From an uncultured Bacteroidales bacterium (lineage in GTDB: Bacteria; Bacteroidota; Bacteroidia; Bacteroidales; UBA932): a stretch of DNA of 34,479 nucleotides. The position numbers and the translations under genes are program-made. Below, piece by piece: positions 1-8,426 of this stretch; position 1 is the first letter of the stretch, and each line of letters starts with the position of its first letter. The notes under the pieces are model-generated. The model was not told the DNA's origin and ran no database searches. It saw only the letters and a program-made list of their open reading frames with translations. Where the stretch lies: positions 1-34,479 of the forward strand of contig CAMIYB010000013.1 in assembly GCA_946402945.1 (NCBI GenBank), written 5' to 3'.

Positions 1-210
1 GGGCATGACGGAAAGGGTGCGGCCGGAAGGAGAGATGCCCGGTCGGAGCCGGGCATGACGGAAAGGGTGCGGCCGGAAGGAGAGATGCCCGGTCGGAGCC
101 GGGCATGACGGAAAGGGTGCGGCCGGAAGGAGAGATGCCCGGTCGGAGCCGGGCATGACGAAAGCAGCCGGGCAGAAGCAGGGGATGCCCGTTCGGAGCC
201 GGGCATGACG
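1..210. repeat. 50-bp tandem repeat carrying a hairpin
   Basis: Three identical 50-bp units occupy 1-50, 51-100 and 101-150. A diverged fourth unit lies at 151-200 and the first 10 bases of a fifth at 201-210. Each unit junction holds an inverted repeat with arms ATGCCCGG and CCGGGCAT around a 6-base loop, at 35-56, 85-106 and 135-156; the copy at 185-206 has one arm mismatch. The array begins at the window edge, so its full length is unknown. It follows the 3' end of the leftward M1 peptidase gene and may act as a transcription end or RNA stabiliser. That role is inference; the repeat itself is plain. Confidence 0.95.
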
Positions 211-265
211 GCAGGGAGGGTTTCCGCCGGGAGGTAACGCGCTGGGGCCTTTTTTGAAAAAAACG

Positions 266-2623
266 TTAGTCCGAGACGCGGAGGTGCTGGCGGACGCGAA
301 GGGGGTCGGCGGCTTGGAGAAGTTTGTTCAGAAGAAGGGGAGGATAGTCGGGATGGGCTGTGATCCAGGAGGTTACGAGGCTGTCGGCCTCGGGGGAGGC
401 GTGGTCGGAGAGGAGCGCGGTGAGCCAGTCTTTCGGGAAGAAGATATCGCCGGTACGCTGGACCTCCTGCAGGGCGTCCAGCGCCGGGACGATGTAGCCG
501 AGGGACTCGCGCTGGCGGAGCGGGTGGTTCAGCAGGGCCAGGGAGCGGGTCACCCAGGGCTCGACGAGGCGGTTTTCGGCCTGGAGGAAGGAGGCGAAGA
601 CGGAGTCGCGGACGGCCTGGTCGGGCGAGGTGGCCGGGGCGATGAAGTCGAAGGCGGCGAGCCGGTCGGGGTTGGCGATGCGGGCGCGCTGCTCCCGGAG
701 GATGGCGTCCCGACGCTTCGGCTGGCGGATGGCCAGTTCGTAGGCGAGCGTGGTATAGTCCGCCTCGTCGAGGACGAGTCCGGGCCAGGGCCGGCGGCTT
801 TCCCAAACAGAGAAGAGTTCGGCGGTCGTCGCGGGACGGACATGCCGATGGACCAGGCTGCGGAAGGCGGTAAGCCGGATCTGGGCCGGGACGTCCGCGT
901 TGTGGGCAAGAGAAAATAGCAGATACTCAACGCCTTGCGGACCAATCGCCGCGACATCGTCCAGGTACTGGATGGCCACGCCGGCCACCAGCGGGTCGGT
1001 CTCGCAGCGCAGCAGCGAGTCGATGCAGGCGGCCAGCACCTGCGGCGACAGACGTCCATGAAGCATGTTCTCGTAGAGATTGGCCAGCGTGGAAAGCCGC
1101 TGATGCGCTTCGGGCAGGCTCCGGATCCCCGCCATAGAACATTCCAAGCCCTTGTCCGTCAGGGGATAATAGCCATATCCCAGGGCGGAAAGATTGGCCA
1201 GAGTGTCCGAAGGGGCATAGACCGGCATCCCCTTCTCCTCCACCCAGCGGTGGCTCCATGCAGCCAGGTCGGCCGGGGTGTGGCGGTCCAGGATGGCAAT
1301 CAGTTCCGGCCAGGTGGCATTGCCGTAGCGGAAGGTCTGCAGGTACTCGCGCAGGCCGGTCCGGAAGGCATCGGCGCCGAGGGTGTCGGCGAGCATCCGC
1401 ATCACCACGGGGGCCTTGTGATAGACGATGTTACCATAGACCAGACCGGCGTCCTTGAGGTTGTCGAGCTCCTGGCGGATGGGCGTGCTCCCGGCCGTAC
1501 GGTCTTCCTGGTAGGCCCGGACATTGAAACTCCGGAAATCGCGCAGGCGATAATCCACCTGCGGGAAAAGGGGCCGCGTGATCATGGCGGCGAAATGGTT
1601 GGCGAAGACCTCCTTGGTCCATACATCGTTGAACCAGCGCATGGTCACGGCATCGCCGAACCAGAGGTGGGCGGTCTCATGGGCCAGCAGGTCGATGCGC
1701 GCGAGACGGTCGGCATCGGTCGGCGCCTCGCCGAGGAACAGGCGCTTGTCGTTGAAGAGAATGGCGCCGGGGTGCTCCATCCCCCCGAACTGGAAGCCCG
1801 GCACGATGACATAGTCGTATTTCTCGAAGGGCATCTCCATGCCCGTGAAATCCTCCATCCAGTCCAGCGCATAGACAATCTGGTCCTGAATATCAGGAAG
1901 TTGCGCCACCTTGGCAGGGTCGGTCTCCCGGTAATAGACCGTCATCGGACGGTCGCCGCGCAGGAAGGTCTTCCGGGACCAGCGACCGGCCGTAAACTCA
2001 AAGAGATAGGTGCTGATGAGGCCGCTGGGCGCAAAGGAAAGGTGCCTGCGGCCATCCATGACGGTATCGCGGAGGGCCGGGCCGTTGGACAGGGCCACCC
2101 ACTCCGCAGGAATCTCCGCCTCCAGGAAAAAACGGGCCTTGAGGTCCGGCTGGTCGAAGCAGGGGAAGACCGTCCGCGCCCGTTCCGGCACCAGCAGCGA
2201 ATAGAGATAGTCGGGATGGCGGTTCAGGGAGGCCCCCTCGGGGAGGAAGGACAGTTTCACCTCGTTGCGGCCGCGCCGGAGCAGGCGGGCCGGGAGCAGG
2301 ATATGCTCGGCACGGCAGTCCGGCTCGACGGCATGTCCATTGACCGTCAGGGCCAGGACCGACTCCCGCCCGGGACGCCAGTCCAGTTGGAGCGGACCGC
2401 CGCCCTTGCGCGTAAATACCAGGGTTTCACTGCCCTCAACGGGTTGCGCCGGATCTTCCGGCACCGAAAATGCCAGATGATACTCCAACTGATCGAGCGT
2501 AGCTGAACGCCGCTCGGCCAGCGTGCGGCTCACGCCCTCTTCGACGGGCAGGGAGACGCAGGCCGCCAGCAGCAGGGCCGGCAGGAACAGCAGGCTATTC
2601 GTAATACGTAAACGTATAGACAT
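266..2623 (-). CDS. M1 family metallopeptidase (aminopeptidase), lipoprotein
   Basis: This is a 785-residue zinc metallopeptidase of the gluzincin M1 family, which usually removes N-terminal residues from peptides. The zinc site is intact: HETAH at residues 315-319 and the third ligand Glu338, in WTKEVFA, at the expected distance. The substrate-binding motif reads GGMEHPG at 280-286 where most family members have GAMEN or GGMEN. A signal peptide ending in lipobox LAAC makes Cys22 the lipidation site, so the enzyme should be anchored in an envelope membrane. The C-terminal half is helical and weakly conserved, as is usual. The start is an ATG that lies inside the end of the upstream lipoprotein gene (29-bp overlap), suggesting coupled translation. 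It is the last gene of the leftward kduD series; any link to uronate metabolism is not evident. Confidence 0.9.
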   Translation of the reverse strand: MSIRLRITNSLLFLPALLLAACVSLPVEEGVSRTLAERRSATLDQLEYHLAFSVPEDPAQPVEGSETLVFTRKGGGPLQLDWRPGRESVLALTVNGHAVEPDCRAEHILLPARLLRRGRNEVKLSFLPEGASLNRHPDYLYSLLVPERARTVFPCFDQPDLKARFFLEAEIPAEWVALSNGPALRDTVMDGRRHLSFAPSGLISTYLFEFTAGRWSRKTFLRGDRPMTVYYRETDPAKVAQLPDIQDQIVYALDWMEDFTGMEMPFEKYDYVIVPGFQFGGMEHPGAILFNDKRLFLGEAPTDADRLARIDLLAHETAHLWFGDAVTMRWFNDVWTKEVFANHFAAMITRPLFPQVDYRLRDFRSFNVRAYQEDRTAGSTPIRQELDNLKDAGLVYGNIVYHKAPVVMRMLADTLGADAFRTGLREYLQTFRYGNATWPELIAILDRHTPADLAAWSHRWVEEKGMPVYAPSDTLANLSALGYGYYPLTDKGLECSMAGIRSLPEAHQRLSTLANLYENMLHGRLSPQVLAACIDSLLRCETDPLVAGVAIQYLDDVAAIGPQGVEYLLFSLAHNADVPAQIRLTAFRSLVHRHVRPATTAELFSVWESRRPWPGLVLDEADYTTLAYELAIRQPKRRDAILREQRARIANPDRLAAFDFIAPATSPDQAVRDSVFASFLQAENRLVEPWVTRSLALLNHPLRQRESLGYIVPALDALQEVQRTGDIFFPKDWLTALLSDHASPEADSLVTSWITAHPDYPPLLLNKLLQAADPLRVRQHLRVSD

Positions 2624-3584
2624 GCCTCCTTACTACAGTTTTCATTTCAGGGTCGTCCGCGAAAGGCCGGATGATGACCTCGACACGGGAAAGAACGGTC
2701 TTGTCCCGGTTCCATTCGTATGAAAAATCCATTTTCCGGTTGCGGAAATAGGTATTGGCATAGAGGGGAAGATTCGCGGAGCCCCGGCCTTTCAGTCCGT
2801 AGGGATCGACGCCCTCGAGCAGAAGGCCGCTGATATCGTAAGCCTTGCCCAGGGTGGGGTTGGCATCAGACGTATAAGAATAGGCCAGGGTACCATCCTC
2901 GTCCGGGTCGTCGGCAGCCTTGGGATTGTGTTCCCTGGCGCGGGTCAGATTGCCTTTGCTGTCCCATTCGAACTCCCAGGGGTAAGCGTGATTCCCCTCG
3001 CTCTCCGCGGTCTGGATATACGAGCCGGACAGGCCGGGAATCGTCCCGTAAGTGTAGTTGGTGGTGGAGTTTGTATTCCATTGGCCGCTTCGGAAATAAC
3101 CGCTGACCGCCTTGGAGAAAAGGCCATCCTCATCGATTTCCGCTTTCAGGTAAGCCGTCTCTTCCTCGGGATGGGCCCGCCGCTCGTACTTTCCGCCAGG
3201 CAGGTAGTAGTGGTACTGCCGGGAGGTCAGCGCACCCTCGGACGATTCGACGCCGTTTTCATCGTAGGACCGGTTGACGGTAGTCTCCAGCTTCACGCGC
3301 CCGTCGGTGCCGTACTCGACCGTCGTCACCTCCTGCATGCTCTTGTACTCCTTGGCGGAAGTACCGACCATGTAATAGTCCTTGGTGATGGTCTTGACAA
3401 GGCCGGAGAGCGAGGGGGCCTCGCCGGGGCCGGGGTTACCGCCGGAAGGATCGTCGCCGCCGGAAGGATTGTCGTCGCCCTGCTGGGACGAAGGACCGTT
3501 GACCATTCCGGTGCGGAAATGGAAGGAATCGCAGCCCTGGCTCACGATGGCGAGGACGCAGAGGAGGGTGATCATTCTTTTCAT
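2595..3584 (-). CDS. Putative lipoprotein with YD-like beta repeats (DUF4595-like)
   Basis: This 329-residue secreted protein has no function I can assign. It starts with a signal peptide ending in a relaxed lipobox (SQGC, Cys18). A flexible linker rich in Gly, Asp, Ser and Pro follows at about residues 30-60. The rest contains repeating aromatic strands of the type 'x-Y-x-Y-G/D-x-x-G-N-L' (for example the stretches near EFEWDSKGNLTRA and SYEWNRD), which resemble the beta-strand repeats of Bacteroidota DUF4595 or YD-repeat lipoproteins. That family name is tentative. Its last 29 bases overlap the start of the M1 peptidase gene. It begins 27 bases after the small DUF1538-like frame, so it is probably in the same transcript. 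Confidence 0.75.
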   Translation of the reverse strand: MKRMITLLCVLAIVSQGCDSFHFRTGMVNGPSSQQGDDNPSGGDDPSGGNPGPGEAPSLSGLVKTITKDYYMVGTSAKEYKSMQEVTTVEYGTDGRVKLETTVNRSYDENGVESSEGALTSRQYHYYLPGGKYERRAHPEEETAYLKAEIDEDGLFSKAVSGYFRSGQWNTNSTTNYTYGTIPGLSGSYIQTAESEGNHAYPWEFEWDSKGNLTRAREHNPKAADDPDEDGTLAYSYTSDANPTLGKAYDISGLLLEGVDPYGLKGRGSANLPLYANTYFRNRKMDFSYEWNRDKTVLSRVEVIIRPFADDPEMKTVVRRHVYTFTYYE

Positions 3585-3611
3585 AATTCGGTAGAGATAT
3601 GGACTGTAAAC

Positions 3612-3758
3612 CTATTCCAGGGTCGTTTTGCTGACCGGCAGGGAGAATACGATGCCGATAATCAGCAGGCTGACTGGCATGACGGACAGCAGGGATTCCC
3701 GTAGTTTTTCACGAAGAGCTTTCCATAGGTCTTTTCGTAATAGTTTTTTATCGTCCAT
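3612..3758 (-). CDS. 48-residue membrane peptide, probable truncated DUF1538 protein
   Basis: A short intact frame starts at ATG 3758 and ends at TAG 3612-3614. It encodes a basic amphipathic start (MDDKKLLRKDLWKALREKLR) followed by one hydrophobic segment (LLSVMPVSLLIIGIVFSLPV). A basic helix followed by a 'SLLSVxPxSL' hydrophobic segment is how DUF1538 membrane proteins begin, but those normally run for more than 200 residues. Here the frame stops after the first helix. The start overlaps the end of the DUF4861 gene by 11 bases, which favours coupled translation. It is either a decayed remnant at a deletion junction or a genuine micro-membrane protein. The family match is from memory of the motif, not from a search. 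Confidence 0.55.
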   Translation of the reverse strand: MDDKKLLRKDLWKALREKLRESLLSVMPVSLLIIGIVFSLPVSKTTLE

Positions 3759-4614
3759 TCTCTTCCGTCTCCCGAACCAGTTTAAACCATTCTTTCGCTG
3801 TCGTTATTTTCCCTTTGGACCAGCAGGAACCGACGCGGTAACGCAGGATCCCGCCGGAAGGGAGGGCGCGCACCAGGAGGGCGTGATCGTCGGTAAGCAC
3901 CTGATCTTCCGCGCCTTTCATGGTGATGGCGACCCCGATCATTCCGTCCTCCGGCTCAACGCCCTGGTCGGAGGCATGTTCCCAGATCGCGACCCGGTCC
4001 ACGTCGAACAGGGTCGATACGACCGTATGCTGCTCGCCATGGAGTTTGAAGCCCGCAGCCACCAGCAGGGTGTCCGCGCCGGTGAAGGTGTAGCGGTCCT
4101 GCACATCGGCGAAATAACTGTCCGCCCGGAGCGAGACCTCCTTGCGGAGCGCGGCGGTGATGCCCTCGGCGACTTCCCAGGCGGGATAGTCCAGGGCGAA
4201 GACCACCTTGTCCGGCTTCAGTTCCAGCACTTCGCAGTTGCGGTAGTTGGTGGCCGGATAGCAGAGTTTGCGGTCCACATAGGGCACGGACGCGCCGCCG
4301 CCGAGCGACACACCCACCTTGTAGCAGTCCTTTCCGCCATGGTCGCGGTGGTAGTATCCGGGATCCTTCAGCGCCTCGGCGTACCAGGTGTCGGCGACCA
4401 GCGGCCCGGGCAGTTTGACCCAGATGTCCAGCCCCGGGGAGGTGGGATTGCCTTCCAGCGCCTTGCCGTAGAAACGGCCGGCGATCAGATTGTTCTCGAA
4501 GACGAAATCATCCGCCCTCTCCGGCACGGCCCGCGCCATGACCCGCTGCTCCGGCGTGGAGCAGGAGGCGGCGAAAAGGACCGTAAAAAAAAGAAATACA
4601 AATACTTTCCTCAT
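3748..4614 (-). CDS. DUF4861 family lipoprotein, pectin/uronate-locus associated
   Basis: This 288-residue secreted protein belongs, by overall pattern, to DUF4861, a family often encoded beside kduI and kduD in Bacteroidota pectin and uronate loci. Its biochemical activity is not known to me. The N-terminus MRKVFVFLFFTVLFAASC is a lipoprotein signal peptide with Cys18. The body is beta-rich with motifs such as FENNLIAGRFYGKAL and DLGGG-like turns, and the His/Glu-containing stretch KLHGEQHTVVSTLFD; these resemble galactose-mutarotase-like sandwich folds, which is an inference. The longer frame open to 4806 was trimmed to this ATG because the extra part overlaps kduI and lacks secretion features. 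Only two bases separate the start from the kduI stop, so it is operonic. Confidence 0.8.
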   Translation of the reverse strand: MRKVFVFLFFTVLFAASCSTPEQRVMARAVPERADDFVFENNLIAGRFYGKALEGNPTSPGLDIWVKLPGPLVADTWYAEALKDPGYYHRDHGGKDCYKVGVSLGGGASVPYVDRKLCYPATNYRNCEVLELKPDKVVFALDYPAWEVAEGITAALRKEVSLRADSYFADVQDRYTFTGADTLLVAAGFKLHGEQHTVVSTLFDVDRVAIWEHASDQGVEPEDGMIGVAITMKGAEDQVLTDDHALLVRALPSGGILRYRVGSCWSKGKITTAKEWFKLVRETEENGR

Positions 4615-4616
4615 GG

Positions 4617-5459
4617 CTAACGGAGATCTTCGGTGGCGCACCAGTCCATGTCGTTGTAGTCGTCGTTCTCGCCGCACATGCCCCAGATGAAGGTGTAGTT
4701 GCGGGTGGCGCAGGCGGAGTGGATGCTCCACTGCGGGGAGATGACGGCCTCCTCGTTGTGCATCCAGATGTGGCGCGTCTCCTGGGGCTCGCCCATGAAG
4801 TGGCACACGGCGGCGTCCTCAGGTACTTCAAAGTAGAAATAGACCTCCATGCGGCGGTCGTGGGTATGGGCCGGCATGGTGTTCCAGGTGCTTCCGGGCG
4901 CGAGTTCCGTCATGCCCATCTGCAACTGGCAGCAGGGAACCACCTCCTTGACCAGCAGACGGTTGATGGTGCGCTCGTTGCTTTCCTCGAGACTGCCCAG
5001 ATGCATCACGACGGCGTCGGCCTTGCTGACCTTCTTGATTCCGGTCTCCCGGTGGGCCGTGGCGGAGTTGAAGTAGAAGTGGGCGGGGTGATCCGGGTCG
5101 AGGCTGCGGAAGGAAACGTGGCGGTTGCCCCTGCCGATATACAGGGCCTCCTTGAAGGGAATCTCGAACGTTTCCTCCCCTACTTTCACGACGCCCGTAC
5201 CGCCGACGTTGATGATGCCGATTTCGCGGCGCTGGGTGAAAAAGTCGCTGCGAAGAATGTCCGGCGGGGTGAGGGTCAGTTCCTCCTTTACGGGCACGGC
5301 GCCGCCGGCGATGATGCGGTCGAAGAGGGAATAGACCATATTAATCTCGTCCGGAACCATCAGGTTTTCAATGAGATAATGCTTCCGGAGCGTCGCTGTG
5401 TCATAGTGTTTCGCATCGTCCTGATGGGACGGATAACGAACTTCACAGTTGATTTTCAT
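4617..5459 (-). CDS. kduI: 5-keto-4-deoxyuronate isomerase (4-deoxy-L-threo-5-hexosulose-uronate ketol-isomerase)
   Basis: KduI converts 5-keto-4-deoxyuronate, the product of unsaturated uronide cleavage, to 3-deoxy-D-glycero-2,5-hexodiulosonate. The 280-residue length is typical. The cupin metal ligands are visible: His198 and His200 in MPAHTHDRRMEVYFYF, Glu205 in the same stretch, and His247 in WSIHSAC. The opening KINCEVRYPSHQDDAKHYDT and the segment GNRHVSFRS are also family hallmarks. It is cytoplasmic with no signal peptide. It sits 3 bases after kduD and 2 bases before the DUF4861 gene, and should be controlled by the LacI-type operators upstream of kduD. Confidence 0.97.
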   Translation of the reverse strand: MKINCEVRYPSHQDDAKHYDTATLRKHYLIENLMVPDEINMVYSLFDRIIAGGAVPVKEELTLTPPDILRSDFFTQRREIGIINVGGTGVVKVGEETFEIPFKEALYIGRGNRHVSFRSLDPDHPAHFYFNSATAHRETGIKKVSKADAVVMHLGSLEESNERTINRLLVKEVVPCCQLQMGMTELAPGSTWNTMPAHTHDRRMEVYFYFEVPEDAAVCHFMGEPQETRHIWMHNEEAVISPQWSIHSACATRNYTFIWGMCGENDDYNDMDWCATEDLR

Positions 5460-5462
5460 AGT

Positions 5463-6266
<804 letters not shown>

Positions 6267-6295
6267 ACTGTTGTATTTCTTTTACTTTTCACTAG

Positions 6296-6326
6296 CAAAG
6301 ATACAAACGTTTGTATAAATATCAAA
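6296..6326 (-). promoter_or_regulatory. kduD promoter (Bacteroides-type)
   Basis: On the minus strand a -7 box TATCTTTG (6303-6296) fits the Bacteroidota consensus TAnnTTTG. A TTTG (6326-6323) lies 19 bases upstream, matching the -33 element. The -7 box shares its first three bases with operator 1, so a bound repressor would block it. The leader to the ATG at 6266 would be about 25 bases. Confidence 0.7.
6301..6316. promoter_or_regulatory. LacI-family operator 1 (kduD side)
   Basis: ATACAAACGTTTGTAT is a perfect 16-bp palindrome with a central CG, the usual form of LacI-family operators, where the hinge helices bend the DNA at the central CpG step. An identical copy starts 43 bp to the right. 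It overlaps the kduD -7 box. The adjacent divergently transcribed LacI-type gene is the obvious binder, by inference. Confidence 0.88.
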
Positions 6327-6332
6327 AGATTT

Positions 6333-6364
6333 CTTGGCAGATAATACAAACGTTTGTATCTTTG
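6333..6364 (+). promoter_or_regulatory. lacI-type regulator promoter (Bacteroides-type)
   Basis: A -7 box TATCTTTG lies at 6357-6364, and a partial -33 element (CTTG, 6333-6336) lies 20 bases upstream. The box overlaps the last three bases of operator 2, the mirror image of the kduD side. Only 8 bases separate it from the regulator's ATG at 6373, so the transcript should have almost no leader. Confidence 0.65.
6344..6359. promoter_or_regulatory. LacI-family operator 2 (regulator side)
   Basis: This is a second exact copy of ATACAAACGTTTGTAT. It is 43 bp from the first, close to four helical turns, so two repressor dimers would sit on the same face of the DNA. It overlaps the -7 box of the rightward operon, implying autoregulation of the regulator together with the KDG genes. 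Confidence 0.88.
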
Positions 6365-6372
6365 CCGTCGCA

Positions 6373-7362
6373 ATGGTTACCATCACCCAGATCGCAGCGG
6401 CGCTCGGCGTTACGCCATCGACGGTCTCGCGGGCCCTGAGCGGCAGTCCGCGGGTCAAGCCGTCCACCCGCCTGGCGGTGGAGAAAGTCGCCGCCGAGAT
6501 GGGATACGAGCGCAATATCGTCGCATCGAACCTGCGCCGCGGCCGTTCCGACATCGTCGGCATCGTGGTTCCCCGCATCGGCCGCGAGTTCTTCTCCAAC
6601 GCCATCGGCGGCGCGGAGGCGGTCCTGAACGAGGCCGGCCTGAACGTGCTCATCTGCCAGACGCACGAACGCCTCGACGATGAGGTGCGGGCGCTGCGGA
6701 CCCTGCGGACGAACCGTGTCTGCGCGGTGATGCTTTCCCATGCCATCGAATCGAAGGACGGCAGCCACATCGCCGACATTCTGGGCGGCCAGATCCCGCT
6801 GGTACAGTTCGACCGCGTGTTCAGCGACCTGCCCGGCTGGAAGGTGGTCAACAACAATTTCGAGGGGGCGTATCTCGCCACGAAGCACCTCCTCTCGCAA
6901 GGGTACCGCCATATCGGCACCCTGGCCGGCTACATGAGTTCCGAGGCCTATGTCCAGCGCCTGGAGGGGTTCCGCGCCGCGCTCGCGGACGCCGGGCTCA
7001 AACCCGCCGCGGAATTCCTCGAGACCATCGTCCCGGAAACGGGCCGCCAGGCCGGGTCCCTGGCGCTGGAGGCAGGATGCGACGCGATCTACAGCGCCGG
7101 CGATTTCTCCGCCCTCGGCGCCCTCCAGACCGTCCGGGAGCGGGGCCTGCGCATCCCGCAGGACTTCGGCATCGTCGGCACCGCCAACGAGTCGTTCACG
7201 TCGCTGATCCAGCCGTCCATCTCCTCCCTGGCGCTGAAGGCGGCCGAGCTGGGACGGACGTCCGCGCGCGCCATCCTTTCGGCCCTGGGGGACGGGGAAA
7301 CGGTCATCCCCATGGAACTGATTATCCGGCAGTCATCTGACAGAAATATGAATATCAAATAG
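6373..7362 (+). CDS. LacI family transcriptional regulator, probable KdgR-type uronate repressor
   Basis: This 329-residue protein has an N-terminal helix-turn-helix (VTITQIAAALGVTPSTVSRA, residues 2-21), a hinge helix ending SNLRRGRS, and a periplasmic-binding-protein-like sensor domain from about residue 58 on (DIVGIVVP, then VMLSHAI, LVQFDRVF, GYRHIGTLAG). The start at 6373 was chosen because family members begin exactly with this M-V-T-I stretch; a more upstream ATG would put 13 residues and operator 2 inside the gene. It heads an operon with kdgK, eda and the phosphodiesterase-like gene (gap to kdgK 5 bases). Two palindromic operators upstream suggest repression of both divergent operons, with relief by a uronate intermediate such as KDG; the effector is inference. 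Confidence 0.92.
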   Translation: MVTITQIAAALGVTPSTVSRALSGSPRVKPSTRLAVEKVAAEMGYERNIVASNLRRGRSDIVGIVVPRIGREFFSNAIGGAEAVLNEAGLNVLICQTHERLDDEVRALRTLRTNRVCAVMLSHAIESKDGSHIADILGGQIPLVQFDRVFSDLPGWKVVNNNFEGAYLATKHLLSQGYRHIGTLAGYMSSEAYVQRLEGFRAALADAGLKPAAEFLETIVPETGRQAGSLALEAGCDAIYSAGDFSALGALQTVRERGLRIPQDFGIVGTANESFTSLIQPSISSLALKAAELGRTSARAILSALGDGETVIPMELIIRQSSDRNMNIK

Positions 7363-7367
7363 TTACT

Positions 7368-8405
7368 ATGGCAAAAGTTGTTACTTTCGGCGAAGTGATG
7401 CTGCGGCTCGCCACTCCTGGATACCTGCGCTTTTCGCAGGCACGGGCCTTTGAAGCGACCTTCGGCGGCGGCGAGGCCAACGTGGCCGTATCGCTGGCCA
7501 ACTATGGCATTGACGCTCATTTTGTTACGCGCCTTCCCAAGAACGATGTCGCCGACATGTGCGTAGCGGAACTCCGCGGCCTGGGCGTCGGCACCGACAG
7601 CATCGTCTATGGCGGCGAACGCATGGGCATCTATTTCCTCGAAACCGGAGCCGTGGCCCGAGGGTCCAAGGTTATCTACGACCGCGCCCATTCCGCCATC
7701 AGCGAGATCCGGCCCGGCATGGTGGACTGGCACAAGGTGCTCGAAGGCGCCGACTGGTTCCACTGGACCGGTATCACGCCGGCCCTGAGCCAGGGAGCCG
7801 CCGACGCCTGCCTGGAGGCCATCCGCGTGGCGAACGAAATGGGCGTGAAGGTCTCCTGCGACCTCAACTACCGCAAGAAACTCTGGCGCTACGGCAAGAC
7901 GGCCGCCGAGGTGATGCCCGCGCTGGTGGAGGGCTGCGACCTGATCCTCGGCAACGAGGAAGACGCCGAAAAAGAGTTCGGCATCAAGCCGGAAGGCTTC
8001 GACGCGGAAAAGACCGGCGGCGAGATCGACCAGAGCCGTTTCGAGAGCGTCTGCCGCCAGCTGATGGCCCGTTTCCCGCGCTGCAGGAAGGTGGCCGTGA
8101 CCCTGCGCGGTTCCGTCAACGCCAACCACAACACCTGGGGCGGCGTCCTCTACGACGGCCGGACCCTCTGGCAGAGCCGCCGCTACGACATCACCCACAT
8201 CGTGGACCGCGTGGGCGGCGGAGACAGTTTCATGGGCGGACTCCTCTACGGGCTCCTGACCTATGGTAAGGACCAGCAGGCCATCGAGTTCGCCGCGGCG
8301 GCCTCCTGTCTCAAACACACCATCCCCGGCGACTACAACCGCGTGACGGTCGCGGAGGTGGAAGCCCTTATGGCCGGCGGCGGAAGCGGCCGCGTCAGCA
8401 GATAA
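7368..8405 (+). CDS. kdgK: 2-dehydro-3-deoxygluconokinase (KDG kinase, PfkB family)
   Basis: KdgK phosphorylates KDG to 2-keto-3-deoxy-6-phosphogluconate using ATP. The 345-residue protein opens with VVTFGEVMLRLATPG, has the substrate-site GGGEANVA at 33-40, and the PfkB C-terminal signature DRVGGGDSFMGGLLYG, with Asp286 as the catalytic base and GGGD as the anion hole. DLNYRKKLW (165-173) is also typical of KDG kinases. It is cytoplasmic. It lies between the regulator and eda, so the two steps after KduD are co-expressed. A His/Ser/Gly-rich tail (MAGGGSGRVSR) has no evident role. Confidence 0.95.
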   Translation: MAKVVTFGEVMLRLATPGYLRFSQARAFEATFGGGEANVAVSLANYGIDAHFVTRLPKNDVADMCVAELRGLGVGTDSIVYGGERMGIYFLETGAVARGSKVIYDRAHSAISEIRPGMVDWHKVLEGADWFHWTGITPALSQGAADACLEAIRVANEMGVKVSCDLNYRKKLWRYGKTAAEVMPALVEGCDLILGNEEDAEKEFGIKPEGFDAEKTGGEIDQSRFESVCRQLMARFPRCRKVAVTLRGSVNANHNTWGGVLYDGRTLWQSRRYDITHIVDRVGGGDSFMGGLLYGLLTYGKDQQAIEFAAAASCLKHTIPGDYNRVTVAEVEALMAGGGSGRVSR

Positions 8406-8426
8406 CGATTCCCTTTTCAGCAGATT

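Noticed and set aside
1..210. CRISPR array
   Set aside because: The 50-bp units are contiguous and identical, with no variable spacers, and no cas genes are in the window.
4615..4806. Longer N-terminus for the DUF4861 protein starting at 4806
   Set aside because: The extra 64 residues overlap kduI in another frame, are Arg/His-rich and precede a clear lipoprotein signal peptide, so they are not coding.
6334..6372. Upstream start for the LacI-type regulator at ATG 6334
   Set aside because: It would add 13 residues encoded by operator 2 and the -7 box, whereas the protein from ATG 6373 begins exactly like other LacI-family members.
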